From Desulfosarcina sp. BuS5 (GTDB taxonomy: Bacteria; Desulfobacterota; Desulfobacteria; Desulfobacterales; BuS5), in contig NZ_CP087952.1 of NCBI RefSeq assembly GCF_028752835.1, positions 2,771,041-2,835,040 on the forward strand: a stretch of DNA of 64,000 nt, written 5' to 3'. The stretch's first letter is position 1. Every line of letters begins with the position of its first letter. Below are positions 9,572-18,743 of this stretch, piece by piece. A program made the position numbers and the translations under genes. The notes beneath the pieces are model-generated. The model saw only the letters and a list, made by a program, of their open reading frames with translations. It was not told the origin of the DNA and searched no databases.

Positions 9572-10204
9572 TCATAGATATTTATCATAAAGGTCATCAA
9601 ACAATACCGGTATCTTCTCATGGAATTCCGCCAGCAGAGGAAGCATTATTTCCCGAATCTGGGGATGTGATGCTTTGGAACATCTGAGAGCCAGAACATG
9701 TCTCCACTCCCTTAAATTGCAGGTCATGACAATTTCGGTCTTCAGGCTGTTGGGCAGTACGCTCCGGGCCTGTTCGGGTCTGGCGCCGTTTTGCAGCAGC
9801 TTCAAATAGCTCTGCTCCGCATTCTTCATGGCTGTTTCCCATTCCAAATATTCTTCAGAACCCTCAGACCAGAAATATGGTTTTATAACCGTAATCTCAT
9901 TCCCGAACTTGTCCTCTGAGTAGTTGGCATATCTGGTGCTCTCCTGGCTGTAAGCAGCCAGTCTGTGACGGACAATCTCATGGGTGATGCCCCTGTCGCA
10001 TATAAAACGGACAGAGATGCTGATATGTTCAACAACGCTATGATGCCCTGATTTAATAATACTCTTCACAAATCCGGCGGCGGAATCAGCAGTAATTTTG
10101 TTTTCTGATTTGTAACATGTCCGCCCGGCGGCCTCAATCTGCTTTAAAATAGATGCTCCGTCCTGTATAAAGAGTATCTCATGGCCTGGGGATATAATTC
10201 TCAA
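9572..10204 (-). CDS. thyX: Flavin-dependent thymidylate synthase ThyX
   Basis: Methylates dUMP to dTMP using FAD, NADPH and methylene-tetrahydrofolate, replacing ThyA. 210 residues, normal for the family. The ThyX signature RHRx7S is present as RHRLAAYSQES around residue 78. Further conserved pieces are SVVEHISISVRF before it and LPNSLKTEIVMTCNLREW after it. It stands alone between transposable elements and a toxin-antitoxin pair. It is an essential-type gene surviving inside accessory DNA. Confidence 0.96.
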   Translation of the reverse strand: MRIISPGHEILFIQDGASILKQIEAAGRTCYKSENKITADSAAGFVKSIIKSGHHSVVEHISISVRFICDRGITHEIVRHRLAAYSQESTRYANYSEDKFGNEITVIKPYFWSEGSEEYLEWETAMKNAEQSYLKLLQNGARPEQARSVLPNSLKTEIVMTCNLREWRHVLALRCSKASHPQIREIMLPLLAEFHEKIPVLFDDLYDKYL

Positions 10205-10280
10205 ACCTGATCTCCTTTTTTTGACAAATTTGATTTTGGATGCGGTAGAAAAACCGTCCCAACAGGTTGGCCTTCTTGAT

Positions 10281-10592
10281 TCAAAAATCTAGGGCAAAGC
10301 GGATTGCTCGCCCCACTTCAAACATCTTTGCCGGAGATAAAAAAATTATCAATGATCCGATTTTACCCTTCGAAACAGTCTGCAAGTGATCGCAGTTGAT
10401 AGCGCAATCCCGATGTATGCCGTCGGCTTTCGAAAGAAGAACCTCAGACGGTATATTGCGAACCGTAGTTGTAATGGGAGCGACGGTTACTTCACCAAGG
10501 TATTCCAACACTGAATCGCGTGTTAGTATAAGGACGGGTCTTTTTTTATCCGGCCGAACGAATTTATACCAGCGTATTTCGCCGTGTTTCAT
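10281..10592 (-). CDS. MazF/PemK-family endoribonuclease toxin
   Basis: 103 residues of the PemK/MazF fold: GEIRWYKFVRPDKKRPVLIL at the start, then VTVAPITTTVRNIPSEV and the DCAINCDHLQTVSKGKIG block that carries conserved catalytic-loop residues. Likely cuts mRNA and is neutralised by the protein encoded immediately upstream. Its ATG overlaps the antitoxin stop by four bases, a classic toxin-antitoxin arrangement. Confidence 0.9.
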   Translation of the reverse strand: MKHGEIRWYKFVRPDKKRPVLILTRDSVLEYLGEVTVAPITTTVRNIPSEVLLSKADGIHRDCAINCDHLQTVSKGKIGSLIIFLSPAKMFEVGRAIRFALDF

Positions 10593-10822
10593 TCGTCACC
10601 CCAAGCGTGCTCTGTTTCCCAAACTGAAAACTCATCGACACCAACGGGATGAAGTTCGTATCCTTTGCGGTGCTTAAGCTCCAGTTGCTCAAGATTGTGG
10701 CGGGCAAGTGCCTCACGAAGTGCCTTTCTTGTAAAAGCAGAACGATTGGTCCGAAGTTGCTTAGAAACGCAGTCGACCGCTTTGACAAGATCATCATCGA
10801 GGGTCATCTGTACGGTTCTCAT
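10589..10822 (-). CDS. Ribbon-helix-helix antitoxin of the MazF-like toxin
   Basis: 77 residues. The N-terminal strand MRTVQMTLDDDLVKAVD and two helices (TNRSAFTRKALREALARH) are the CopG/MetJ-type DNA-binding unit. The acidic C-terminal tail (VDEFSVWETEHAWGDE) is the usual toxin-wrapping part. It overlaps the toxin by four bases and presumably autoregulates the pair. The 10823-11035 stretch next to it has no gene. Confidence 0.85.
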   Translation of the reverse strand: MRTVQMTLDDDLVKAVDCVSKQLRTNRSAFTRKALREALARHNLEQLELKHRKGYELHPVGVDEFSVWETEHAWGDE

Positions 10823-11035
10823 ATTGCACCTCCATAATGTGGATGTTTATAACTATAATAATCCACATTAAGGGTCATGTCAATCCTATTTATTCGCCCA
10901 ACGTAGAATCGAGCGGCGGCGGGTCGAAGCCAAGGCCATTCACAAAGCTCAAAAAATAATAAAAAGTAAAACCATTCAAAGCGCAGCAGCTTTTAGCCTT
11001 CAGACTAAAATGACTTGTTCGGTGCCCTTTACAGC

Positions 11036-11248
11036 TTAGGCAAAAGCAAGACGACGGCCTTGTGGAACAGGAATACGGTCATTAAACTCTTTTGCTGTTT
11101 CCATCCAAAGTTCCATCGCTGTTTTGATGTTGGTTAGTGCGGCTTCGTGAGTATCGCCATGAGCCATGCAACCAGGAAGCTCTGGAGCTTCAGCAACAAA
11201 GGCTTGATCTTCATCACTCCAGTAAATAATAATTTCATATTTATCCAT
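11036..11248 (-). CDS. hicB: HicB-family antitoxin
   Basis: 70 residues with the HicB partial RNase-H fold: YEIIIYWSDEDQAFVAEAPE, then LPGCMAHGDTHEAALTNIK. It lacks a long C-terminal DNA-binding domain, as in the short HicB form. It is encoded directly after hicA, with the stop and start sharing one base, so the order is toxin first, as is usual for HicAB. Confidence 0.9.
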   Translation of the reverse strand: MDKYEIIIYWSDEDQAFVAEAPELPGCMAHGDTHEAALTNIKTAMELWMETAKEFNDRIPVPQGRRLAFA

Positions 11249-11502
11249 TATACATTACCCCCTAATTTGTATTTGACTATAATATTGCGCACTTGACTAA
11301 CCTGATAGGGCTTTGCTTTGTTGCCTTCTTTCTGCAAATTGGCCTTCTCTATGACACCATCCTTCCTGAAAACATGATGACTTCCTTTGATTCTCATGTC
11401 AAACCCAAGATGTTTCAACAGGTTAAGCAAATCAGTAAAGGCGATATTACCATCGCTCATACCTATGCGTATCTTAAAGACTAATTTGTCGTATTTGCTC
11501 AT
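11248..11502 (-). CDS. hicA: HicA-family mRNA interferase toxin
   Basis: 84 residues from the ATG at 11502 (an alternative start four codons upstream at 11514 is possible). The dsRBD-like HicA fold is visible as FTDLLNLLKHLGFDMRIKGS followed by HHVFRKDG, which holds the catalytic His. Length and order fit. The N-terminus is about 20 residues longer than minimal HicA proteins. Confidence 0.88.
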   Translation of the reverse strand: MSKYDKLVFKIRIGMSDGNIAFTDLLNLLKHLGFDMRIKGSHHVFRKDGVIEKANLQKEGNKAKPYQVSQVRNIIVKYKLGGNV

Positions 11503-11607
11503 AATAATTGTCAACTAATTCAAAAGCAATCTACAAATTTAGTTATTATCTAAGTTGAGCGATTTCCAACATCAATGAGAGATAATTTTTCCATAAAAGT
11601 CTTAATA

Positions 11608-13020
11608 CAGACCTCGGAAAAAAATAGCATTTTAAGCATAATTTTTTGGACACTTTCCTTTTAAATAGGTGACGAACCAACTTCAATCTGTAATATTTTT
11701 CCAATCGGAATATAGGCGCTTAATGCATTCAATCTTTTACAAAATTGTTCCTGCGCTTTTCGGCGGCTTGGTTGTTGAAGAGGCTCCAATCGGACAACCA
11801 CTCTGTCTGCTTCAGATTTGATCCATCCATGAGACTGAGTGATGGCATAAAACAAGTCCACATATTCATTTTCATTCGGGTAATGACACAATAACCAGTC
11901 AGTCATATCCTTACGCGCATTCCATAATGAAGCTGTAACAAAATCAAAAAGATTTTTTCCTTCATTATCAATCTTCTTAAAGGAATTATAATCCTCAAGA
12001 GTAGAAACATCCACCTTTTCAGGCAGTTGTTTTTTCTCATTGAGGAGCTTTGTGAGCTCTGCCTCTAACTGGCTTATTCCTGATTCTAAACAGGCTTTCA
12101 AGCTGTTTTCGCGCCTTGAGCCATCTTTGTTTAAAACTTCCTTAGTCCTTGAATTTTTTTTATGCTTTTTATCAAGCTTTTTACGTACGGTCTTAATTTC
12201 TTTCTCAATGGATTTGATAGCAGGATTTGCTATAAGCTGTTTATCGCTATCTAATGTTTTAAAGCCGGGGTGATAATGAAAAGGATGCCTGTCATGGAGG
12301 TGTTTAAATGTATTTTCAGAGGCACCCCAGCGGTTCAATATAGCTTGTGCGCATTGAAGAGTAGTTATAGGTCTGCCGTCATCCCATGCAAGACAGCATG
12401 TCCGACGGTTGCTGGTCTGATTCCAAAGATAAATTTTCCTGAGTTCAAAGGTTTTAGTTTTACCATTTTCCTCCAGGGTGAAGGTCTTTTCACCCTCGAA
12501 AATGCGGTATTTTTTGTTGTTCATCTCAAAGGATTCGTTAAAACAATCATCATCTAACTCCTTGAGTTTTTTTGAATCAACGTGTTTTTCCCAAGTAACA
12601 AAGGGAATTTTATCTTCAATAAGAGAGTTAAAAAATGGAGCGCCATACCCTTCTCTGTCAAAGACCATGATGGGAGGCTCTGTAAGTTCCTTGGCCCATT
12701 TTTTTTTCAGTTCGACAATATGAGTTTTAAGATCGCCTTTTCCTTCTTGAATCTGAAAATCAACAATACGACCACTTTCATCGCATGTAACTATATTTGT
12801 TTGTCCCGGCATCATCATTTTGCGCTGTGTATTAAAGGCAAGATGAATTTTTCGTCTGCCTGTGTATGGAAGCAGATGCCCATCTGCAAACCATATACAG
12901 GTACTGACCAATCCGCCTAAAAGCTGTTGCTTAAAAAATAATTTACAAAGAGATGTGGAAAATCGTAAATTACAAGCTGCATAGAACCATTGCCAAACAT
13001 CTCTTTTTGGAGGCAATTTA
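11608..13020 (-). mobile_element. Large IS, copy 3 (5'-truncated by another IS)
   Basis: Begins with CAGACCTCGGAA and follows copy 1 until 13020, where the inverted repeat of the next IS starts. Near-identity to copies 1 and 2 indicates recent spread. Confidence 0.85.
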
Positions 13021-13025
13021 CTCAA
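11661..13025 (-). pseudogene. Large IS transposase, N-terminally truncated
   Basis: 454 codons remain from a roughly 691-residue protein. The truncation is at LPPKRDVWQWFYAACN, where the IS at 13021-14531 cuts in. The reported start would be a TTG made by the junction. The helix-turn-helix region is gone but the presumed acidic catalytic positions (FADGH, VFDREGYG) remain. It supplies the C-terminus missing from the copy at the left window edge. Confidence 0.85.
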
Positions 13026-14531
13026 GTTTTCGAAAAATAGTTCCTGTAAAAATTGGCATCTGGCATATTTTTTGCTATGCGGCCTTTTTCATAGGAGCAG
13101 CAATATCCCCATTAATAACAACTAACTCTTTGTATTTCTTACGATTGCGGTTCATGTTAGCCCTGCTGAATTCAACCAGTTTGTTAACGAAATCCTCATC
13201 GGATTGTACTCGCAAGACAAACGCTTCCAAATTTTCGTTTTGCGCTCGGCGAACTATTGAAGGAATCGTTAATGGTTCCTTTGGCAGTTTTCCAACAGTG
13301 CATTGCTTGTAATTCTCCAAATGGAGGAGGAAGTCAATCCAGGACACCAGGTACAACGCTAGTGTTGCGCCTTGTTCACTCCTGATAGTGGCTCCCTCCA
13401 TATCGGACAACTGCTTTGCATTCTTGAAAAACTCCTCAATAACCCAGCGGTGGCTATAAACAGAAATGATTTTGGTGGCTTCCCAGGTGAGACAATTGGT
13501 GAGGAGATACTTGATGGTTTGAGTGGCAGGGTCGTGACTTTCAACTATTCGATGTTTGCCAGGTATGGCATTCAAGCGAACTGTTGAAGCCTTGGTTATG
13601 TAAAGTGCTTTTTCCTTTTGACCTGTTTCCGGGTCGGCAGGAAATCCACAACGAACAAAGGTTGTTATTTTTTCAAAATATTTTGCTAATCCAACAAGAT
13701 CGTATTGATATTTTGCTAATCGTCCCTTTGGAGTTAACTTTGGTTCTTTGCATGATTCTCTTATCTTGAGATTAGCTTTTATCTCAAGCACATAGTCAAG
13801 ATTAAGCCGATTAAGCTCCTTGATAAATGGCGATATTCCAAACCAGGAGTCGGCAAGAACAATACACTTTGGAAACCCTTTTAATATGGCCCACTCCATC
13901 ATTTCTACTGCAAGATCATATTTGGTTATGCAGTCACACCGTTTACCGCGTTGCCAAGGCATAAGAGTACCGGTTCCCTTGTGATATACTCGAAAAGCAA
14001 TGGGGAATTTGATAAGTGCCCCATCACTATAATAGAGGAAAACAATGCAAGTTGCTTTTAAATTGGTTCCAAGTGCATGATCGAACAATATGAAAACACC
14101 ATGAATCCATTTACAAAATTTGGTATGATGTTTCATGGTATCATCTATGATGAAATAGCCATGAGAAATTTTGTATGTGTTGAGTGTCTGAAGCAAATAG
14201 AGCATTTGCAATTCATCTGTACAAATTTTTGCATTCGAAAAAAGATAGGAAAGTGTGCTCACTGCTTTCTCTTTCAGCAACATACAGCTAATTTCAGTAA
14301 GATGTAGACGTGACCCTAATATTAATGCTGTAGCAACCAAGGTAAAGTCATACATCTGGGCATTCGTCAGTGCGGGTTGAAGAAAAGAGAGACCACTTAC
14401 AACAAAACCAAGCCGTTTGGCACATGGAATTTTCATTTGTTCTCCTTGATGTATATGTGAGAAAAAAATAAACCAAACTATTTTGACACGTTTTGTTAAT
14501 TTTGTCTACTATTATTTTTCGAAAACTTGAG
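13021..14531 (-). mobile_element. Complete IS with 21-24 bp inverted repeats
   Basis: The left end CTCAAGTTTTCGAAAAATAG at 13021 is matched in inverse at 14508-14531 (with three extra bases). Length is 1511 bp, with one transposase gene. No target duplication is obvious, since the flanks do not form an uninterrupted large-IS sequence. The insertion was therefore probably followed by a deletion. Confidence 0.85.
13075..14436 (-). CDS. DDE transposase (IS4/IS701-like)
   Basis: 453 residues. Acidic catalytic positions appear in GYFIIDDTMKHH, CIVLADSWFG and the Y-R-E-K-type block YSHRWVIEEFFKNAKQ, as in IS4-superfamily enzymes with a DDE_5-type core. The frame is intact and sits centrally between the inverted repeats, so the element may still be active. 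Confidence 0.85.
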   Translation of the reverse strand: MKIPCAKRLGFVVSGLSFLQPALTNAQMYDFTLVATALILGSRLHLTEISCMLLKEKAVSTLSYLFSNAKICTDELQMLYLLQTLNTYKISHGYFIIDDTMKHHTKFCKWIHGVFILFDHALGTNLKATCIVFLYYSDGALIKFPIAFRVYHKGTGTLMPWQRGKRCDCITKYDLAVEMMEWAILKGFPKCIVLADSWFGISPFIKELNRLNLDYVLEIKANLKIRESCKEPKLTPKGRLAKYQYDLVGLAKYFEKITTFVRCGFPADPETGQKEKALYITKASTVRLNAIPGKHRIVESHDPATQTIKYLLTNCLTWEATKIISVYSHRWVIEEFFKNAKQLSDMEGATIRSEQGATLALYLVSWIDFLLHLENYKQCTVGKLPKEPLTIPSIVRRAQNENLEAFVLRVQSDEDFVNKLVEFSRANMNRNRKKYKELVVINGDIAAPMKKAA

Positions 14532-14594
14532 CAATATTTAAAGCCAAAAAAAAAGTCAAAATTTTGACGCAAAAATCGTCGGGTCGACAACATA

Positions 14595-14720
14595 AGGATG
14601 TTGCAAAGTAAAAAAACTTTGATAATAAAATCAATTAGTTAACCCAGAAAAACCCCATTTTTCCATTATGGCGTAACTATTTGTTTTAACTACCGATAAT
14701 AGCAATCTTTGCAACACCCT
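14595..14720. repeat. MITE copy 2
   Basis: 126 bp, nearly identical to 2822-2950, with inverted ends AGGATGTTGCAAAG and CTTTGCAACACCCT and TA on both sides. Apart from the MITE, the 14532-14807 gap shows no gene. Confidence 0.75.
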
Positions 14721-14807
14721 TAACATGAGATGAATAGAAAATAATATTGCCATAATCAGTGAAATGGTGTATTATTTATTAAGTAAAGGTAAAAAAGGGA
14801 GATTTAT

Positions 14808-15218
14808 ATGCCTGAAGAAAAAATCGAAGAAGGTTTGACTCTGGACAAAAAAACCATGGATGTCCTGGTGGCCAACATCATCCCCACCTCCAAATACTTT
14901 GAGGTGCGCTTTGACCACATGCAAAGCCAGATGGATGATTTTAGAAGTGATATCAAAGATTTCAGATGTGATATCGACAAGCGTTTTGAACAGGTCGACA
15001 AACGCTTTGATGATATGAAATCGGATATGGACAAGTGCTTTGAACAAGGAGACAAACGTTTTGAACAAATTATTGCTTCGATTGATCGTTTAGGAGATAA
15101 ATTGGATCACAGAGATGAAAAGCAAAGATATTTTACCCTTCGGATGTTTACTATTGCCATAAGCATTTCCATCCTCGGAGTGCTTGGAGCATTTCTGAAA
15201 TCTCTCGGCATTATTTAA
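14808..15218 (+). CDS. Coiled-coil protein with C-terminal membrane anchor
   Basis: 136 residues preceded by AGGGAG. Residues about 40-100 repeat units like DKRFEQVDKRFDD and DKCFEQGDKRFEQI, giving an 11-residue coiled-coil periodicity. Residues 112-134 (MFTIAISISILGVLGAFLKS) form a single hydrophobic helix. It resembles small tail-anchored coiled-coil proteins found widely in Desulfobacterota next to mobile elements. No function is recognised. Confidence 0.6.
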   Translation: MPEEKIEEGLTLDKKTMDVLVANIIPTSKYFEVRFDHMQSQMDDFRSDIKDFRCDIDKRFEQVDKRFDDMKSDMDKCFEQGDKRFEQIIASIDRLGDKLDHRDEKQRYFTLRMFTIAISISILGVLGAFLKSLGII

Positions 15219-15265
15219 ACCCATGAGCCTGTCCGAAAAAGACATAGGGGTCAGGTCTTCATTCT

Positions 15266-15390
15266 TCACGCTTTTATCTTTTTTTCAATCTTTGAAATTT
15301 TTCCTTCACGCTTTTTGTTTTTTCTTATTTTATCTTTAATACGTCTGCATGCCTGGGACACACCGGATTCTCCAATCCTGCTGTTTTCAC
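15266..15390 (-). pseudogene. RAYT (Y1_Tnp) C-terminal fragment
   Basis: Reading the minus strand to a stop at 15266 gives IGESGVSQACRRIKDKI followed by lysine-rich sequence. That is the usual tail of REP-associated tyrosine transposases (DnaA-like SGVSQA motif). The nearby GGGGTCAGGTCTTC is the kind of motif often seen beside such genes. No catalytic part is present. Confidence 0.55.
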
Positions 15391-15407
15391 ATCTTCATAA
15401 TCAAACC

Positions 15408-15611
15408 CTATTTTAGCAAAAAGTTGATCACCTTATCCACACATTGCTTCAAATCAAGTTTGTCTGTATCAATAATATAATCAGGGTGTTCCGGCTCTTC
15501 ATAAGGATCAGAGATACCTGTCATATTGGTAATTTTGCCTTCGCCGGCTTTTTTGTAAAAACCTTTTGGGTCACGTTTTAATAAACACAGACGATTTATT
15601 TGGCAAAACAA
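15408..15611 (-). pseudogene. Adenylylsulfate kinase (CysC) C-terminal fragment
   Basis: About 55 codons, RDPKGFYKKAGEGKITNMTG then DPYEEPEHPDYIIDTDKLD, match the end of APS kinase, which phosphorylates adenylylsulfate to PAPS. The P-loop half is missing, and the first codons (15580-15611) are unrelated. One of three 3' remnants lying side by side here. Confidence 0.75.
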
Positions 15612-15680
15612 ACAATTCTATTTATACTTATTTTTTTGTCTGCACATATTAACATCTTTCCCTGGCTAATTTTATTTAGC

Positions 15681-16841
15681 TTAAGCTTTACAAAATAAAA
15701 AAGTAACGCGAAACAGTTCTCCTATTTCTTCAAAGATAGCCCTTTCTCCCATTTCTTTGATAATCATGGGAATACCTCTACCAAGACCGTCTATGTATCT
15801 CATGTTATCAAGATATTTTACCAGGAAATGATTCCGTATAGCAGAATTGCCTACTTTGATTTTTTCCAGCGTAAGAGTATTTGCTATTTTACCTGGAGAT
15901 GTAATTTCAATCCTGTTGCTAAATATATATACTGTTGTATGTCTGTTTATAATTGAATAGTCCCGATGACTAACGGCGTTTACAAGCGCTTCCCTGATTA
16001 CTCTGACAGGTATAAGAATTTGCTCTTCTCTTTTTAGCTTTTTTACAATTGAAGCTCTTGGCAAAAAAATATTGATAAGCGATGCCGTATTATCAATTAT
16101 TTCAGGTAAAACCCCGATAATCTCTTTTTTATCAATTATATCATCAGTAATATCCTCCCCTTTAAAAATAGCAGTTTTAATAGAGCTTTGAGGTAATCGT
16201 CTTTGGGGCTGTTTTCCAAAAAGAAGTAAACCACCAACACTTGTTACGTTTTCTCCTTCAAAAGGAACAATAATGTCTGAGTTTATTAATATTTTCTGTT
16301 GTTCATGTTTTTCGAGTGAAATAAAATTGATATCGTAACAAGTTGACCAGTAGTCGTTCACCTTAAGCAAATCAAGATCCTTTCCTTCCGTTCCTTCCAC
16401 AGGTGACAAATCAAAATGAACTATTCCTGCCTGCTGAAAAAGTCTGCTTAACTCTTCCTTTGTTGCTGTTCTGTTTGTAGAGCTAATCCTTATATAGTAT
16501 TTTCCGTCAATCGTTTGATAGGGTTTATTCATCCCCTTGGGTATTTCTACAACAGCAACTTTTTTGCTTTCTATATTCTCAATGCTGATGTCCGGTGAAA
16601 TTGCAGGTATTACATTGTTTCGTGCAATGTTCGCAAGCCATTGGTCAATCTTTTCCATATTAATTCCACTTATAATGCCATCATCCTCAACTCCGATTAA
16701 AAGGGTTCCTCCAAAACTGTTTGAAAAAGCAGCCATCTCTTTAGCAACACTCTCCGGTCTTACGTTTCCTGATTTAAATTCGATTGATGAATTCTCACCC
16801 TGGCTGATTAGTGCCAATATTTTTTGTATTTCCATTGTCAT
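15681..16841 (-). CDS. AlbA_2 (Schlafen-like) putative DNA-binding/ATP-binding regulator
   Basis: 386 residues. The N-terminal AlbA_2 domain (about 1-130) shows SSIEFKSGNVRPESVAKEMA and FSNSFGGTLLIGVEDDG. The C-terminal half has the HATPase_c_4-like pattern (REALVNAVSHRDYSI, later DGLGRGIPMI) of this common family, annotated as transcriptional regulators with helix-turn-helix. Exact targets are unknown, and some relatives act in phage defence or toxin control. It is complete. Its start overlaps the stop of the fragment upstream by four bases. Confidence 0.8.
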   Translation of the reverse strand: MTMEIQKILALISQGENSSIEFKSGNVRPESVAKEMAAFSNSFGGTLLIGVEDDGIISGINMEKIDQWLANIARNNVIPAISPDISIENIESKKVAVVEIPKGMNKPYQTIDGKYYIRISSTNRTATKEELSRLFQQAGIVHFDLSPVEGTEGKDLDLLKVNDYWSTCYDINFISLEKHEQQKILINSDIIVPFEGENVTSVGGLLLFGKQPQRRLPQSSIKTAIFKGEDITDDIIDKKEIIGVLPEIIDNTASLINIFLPRASIVKKLKREEQILIPVRVIREALVNAVSHRDYSIINRHTTVYIFSNRIEITSPGKIANTLTLEKIKVGNSAIRNHFLVKYLDNMRYIDGLGRGIPMIIKEMGERAIFEEIGELFRVTFLFCKA

Positions 16842-17101
16842 TTAATCCTAATTCCATGTTTTTTCAAAATTAAATGCGCATCGTTGAAGTATAACTTATT
16901 GCTCTTTATGGGTATTTGCTTAGGGTTCCGCGTACCTTTTTTATATTTCCCCTGATCCTTGCTTTCAAATTTAAACGGAACATGGAGATATCCTGGCAGA
17001 ACATCTTTGATCTGCCGCTGCTTTTCAGGTGGAACAAAAAGAAGCATAAATCCGGAAGAACCGGCACCTAAAAGTCCCCCCCCTTTCAGTTTAAATCTCA
17101 A
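16838..17101 (-). pseudogene. GHMP sugar kinase C-terminal fragment
   Basis: The first 50 codons read GGGLLGAGSSGFMLLFVPPE then LHVPFKFES, the C-terminal domain of GHMP kinases such as D-glycero-D-manno-heptose 7-phosphate kinase. The ATP-binding N-terminal domain is absent. The remaining 35 codons do not match the family. With the cysC remnant it suggests that a surface-sugar locus once stood here. Confidence 0.65.
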
Positions 17102-17178
17102 GTATGGTATGTTTTTAAACCGTTAACTGTGAACCGACAACCGTGAACGGTTACAAAAAAAATAGGTCATTTTGTATT

Positions 17179-18726
17179 TCATTTCGCTTCAGCCAATATC
17201 CGTTCCCATTCAAAATTAACGATATTCCGATCTTCGCTGCTGAATTCAATTCCGATCAGATAGATGTCGTTTCCTGAATATTTCTCATGATATCTTTTTG
17301 CCTTGATTTGGCTTAGAGCGTTTCCTTTTGCAGTTAGTTCCAGCACTTTGAATTCGATGATATACACCCTGCCGTTAAATCGGATGGTTAGATCAATCAT
17401 GCCATGGTTCGTTGAATCTTCCGGAATTGTATCCAGACCCAGCGCAGCAAAGTAACAGTACACGATCGAGGCATAATAGCCTTCATAATTAGAAATCCTG
17501 TTCTTGCGATACCACTGGTTTGGTATGGAGGCAAAAAAGGCGTGTATAGTGTTCTTGAGCTTGTTTAAATTATTAGCCTGCAATGCATCCAGAATCGAGG
17601 ATTGATTTCGGGTCTTTGCAAGGTGGTCTTCAACCAGGGCACTCAAAATGTAGTTGTTCAAACTGGATTCCACTTCGAGATTGGGATACGTCAAGTCGTA
17701 ACGACGAAAAGCACCGATTTGTTGCAAGTTTTTGATCGTCAGGTATCCGGCCTGAAAAAGGAGTGTTTCGACTTTGATATTATCCACATCGAAGCTGCCG
17801 ATAATCTCCTCGCCCGCGCTCAGATTGTAGAGATCAGGGATATAGTATTGTCCCGTCTCAAGTAATTTGATGAGGAATGTGGGGGTAGCAGTTTCAAACC
17901 AGTAACTCCGAAAATCCTTGTTTCTCAAATATAGAAGGATATCAAAAGGATTATAAACCTCTTCACCTAACCAGCTATATCCATTGTACCATTTTCTGAC
18001 TTCATTCAGATCCACACCTTCAAGGTAATCGACAAATACTGTTTCCAGTTCCTTCCGGGTGTAACCGCAAATGGAAGAATACCGCACCGCCAGTGTAAGA
18101 TCCTCAAGGTTGTTCAGACCGCTAAAAAGGGAAACCTTGCTGAATTTGGATACTCCGGTAATAAAAACGAACTTGATGTAGGGGTCGCTGTCCTTGATGA
18201 CGGAATAAATATTTTTCAGTTCTTCCCTAATTGCAATGGCCGTTGTTTTATCGTGAATATTATCAAGAATCGGCTTGTCGTATTCATCAATCAGAATAAC
18301 TACAGATTGATTGTATTTTTCATTGAGAAGCTGTATCAGTTCTCCGAATCTCCCCTTACGGCTTTTCTTTGCGAATTGGATTCCATACTTTTTCGTGTGA
18401 TCATATAAAATTTCATCAAAAGTCACCTGAATATCTTCCACGCTTTTACATACGCCGGAGCCGAAGCTGATATGCACCACGGGATATTTTACACTCCAAT
18501 CCCAGTTATTTTTAAGGAAAAGTCTTTGGAAAAGATCCTTTTCACCAGAAAAGGCGGACTTCAGGGTGCTCAAAAAGAGGCTTTTGCCAAACCTGCGGGG
18601 CCGGGAGAGAAAGTAATACTTGCCTTTTGTTACGAGGTCGTGAACGAATGATGTCTTGTCAACGTAGTGATACCCCTCGTTGATCAGGTTTTTGAATGTT
18701 TGTATGCCGATAGGGAGTTTTTTCAT
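17179..18726 (-). CDS. AAA-ATPase-like protein with PD-(D/E)XK nuclease domain
   Basis: 515 residues of a family very abundant in anaerobes. The N-terminal AAA-ATPase-like domain (about 5-230) has the short P-loop RPRRFGKSLFLS and Walker B VVILIDEYDKPI. The C-terminal PDDEXK_9 nuclease domain has MIDLTIRFNGRVYIIEFKV with the catalytic Asp and Glu-x-Lys. The biological role of the family is not established; a nucleic-acid or defence function is plausible. It is the last gene of a minus-strand run with the two ATPase paralogues, 17 bases from the nearest one. Confidence 0.85.
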   Translation of the reverse strand: MKKLPIGIQTFKNLINEGYHYVDKTSFVHDLVTKGKYYFLSRPRRFGKSLFLSTLKSAFSGEKDLFQRLFLKNNWDWSVKYPVVHISFGSGVCKSVEDIQVTFDEILYDHTKKYGIQFAKKSRKGRFGELIQLLNEKYNQSVVILIDEYDKPILDNIHDKTTAIAIREELKNIYSVIKDSDPYIKFVFITGVSKFSKVSLFSGLNNLEDLTLAVRYSSICGYTRKELETVFVDYLEGVDLNEVRKWYNGYSWLGEEVYNPFDILLYLRNKDFRSYWFETATPTFLIKLLETGQYYIPDLYNLSAGEEIIGSFDVDNIKVETLLFQAGYLTIKNLQQIGAFRRYDLTYPNLEVESSLNNYILSALVEDHLAKTRNQSSILDALQANNLNKLKNTIHAFFASIPNQWYRKNRISNYEGYYASIVYCYFAALGLDTIPEDSTNHGMIDLTIRFNGRVYIIEFKVLELTAKGNALSQIKAKRYHEKYSGNDIYLIGIEFSSEDRNIVNFEWERILAEAK

Positions 18727-18743
18727 AATGTTAACTCAGATTT

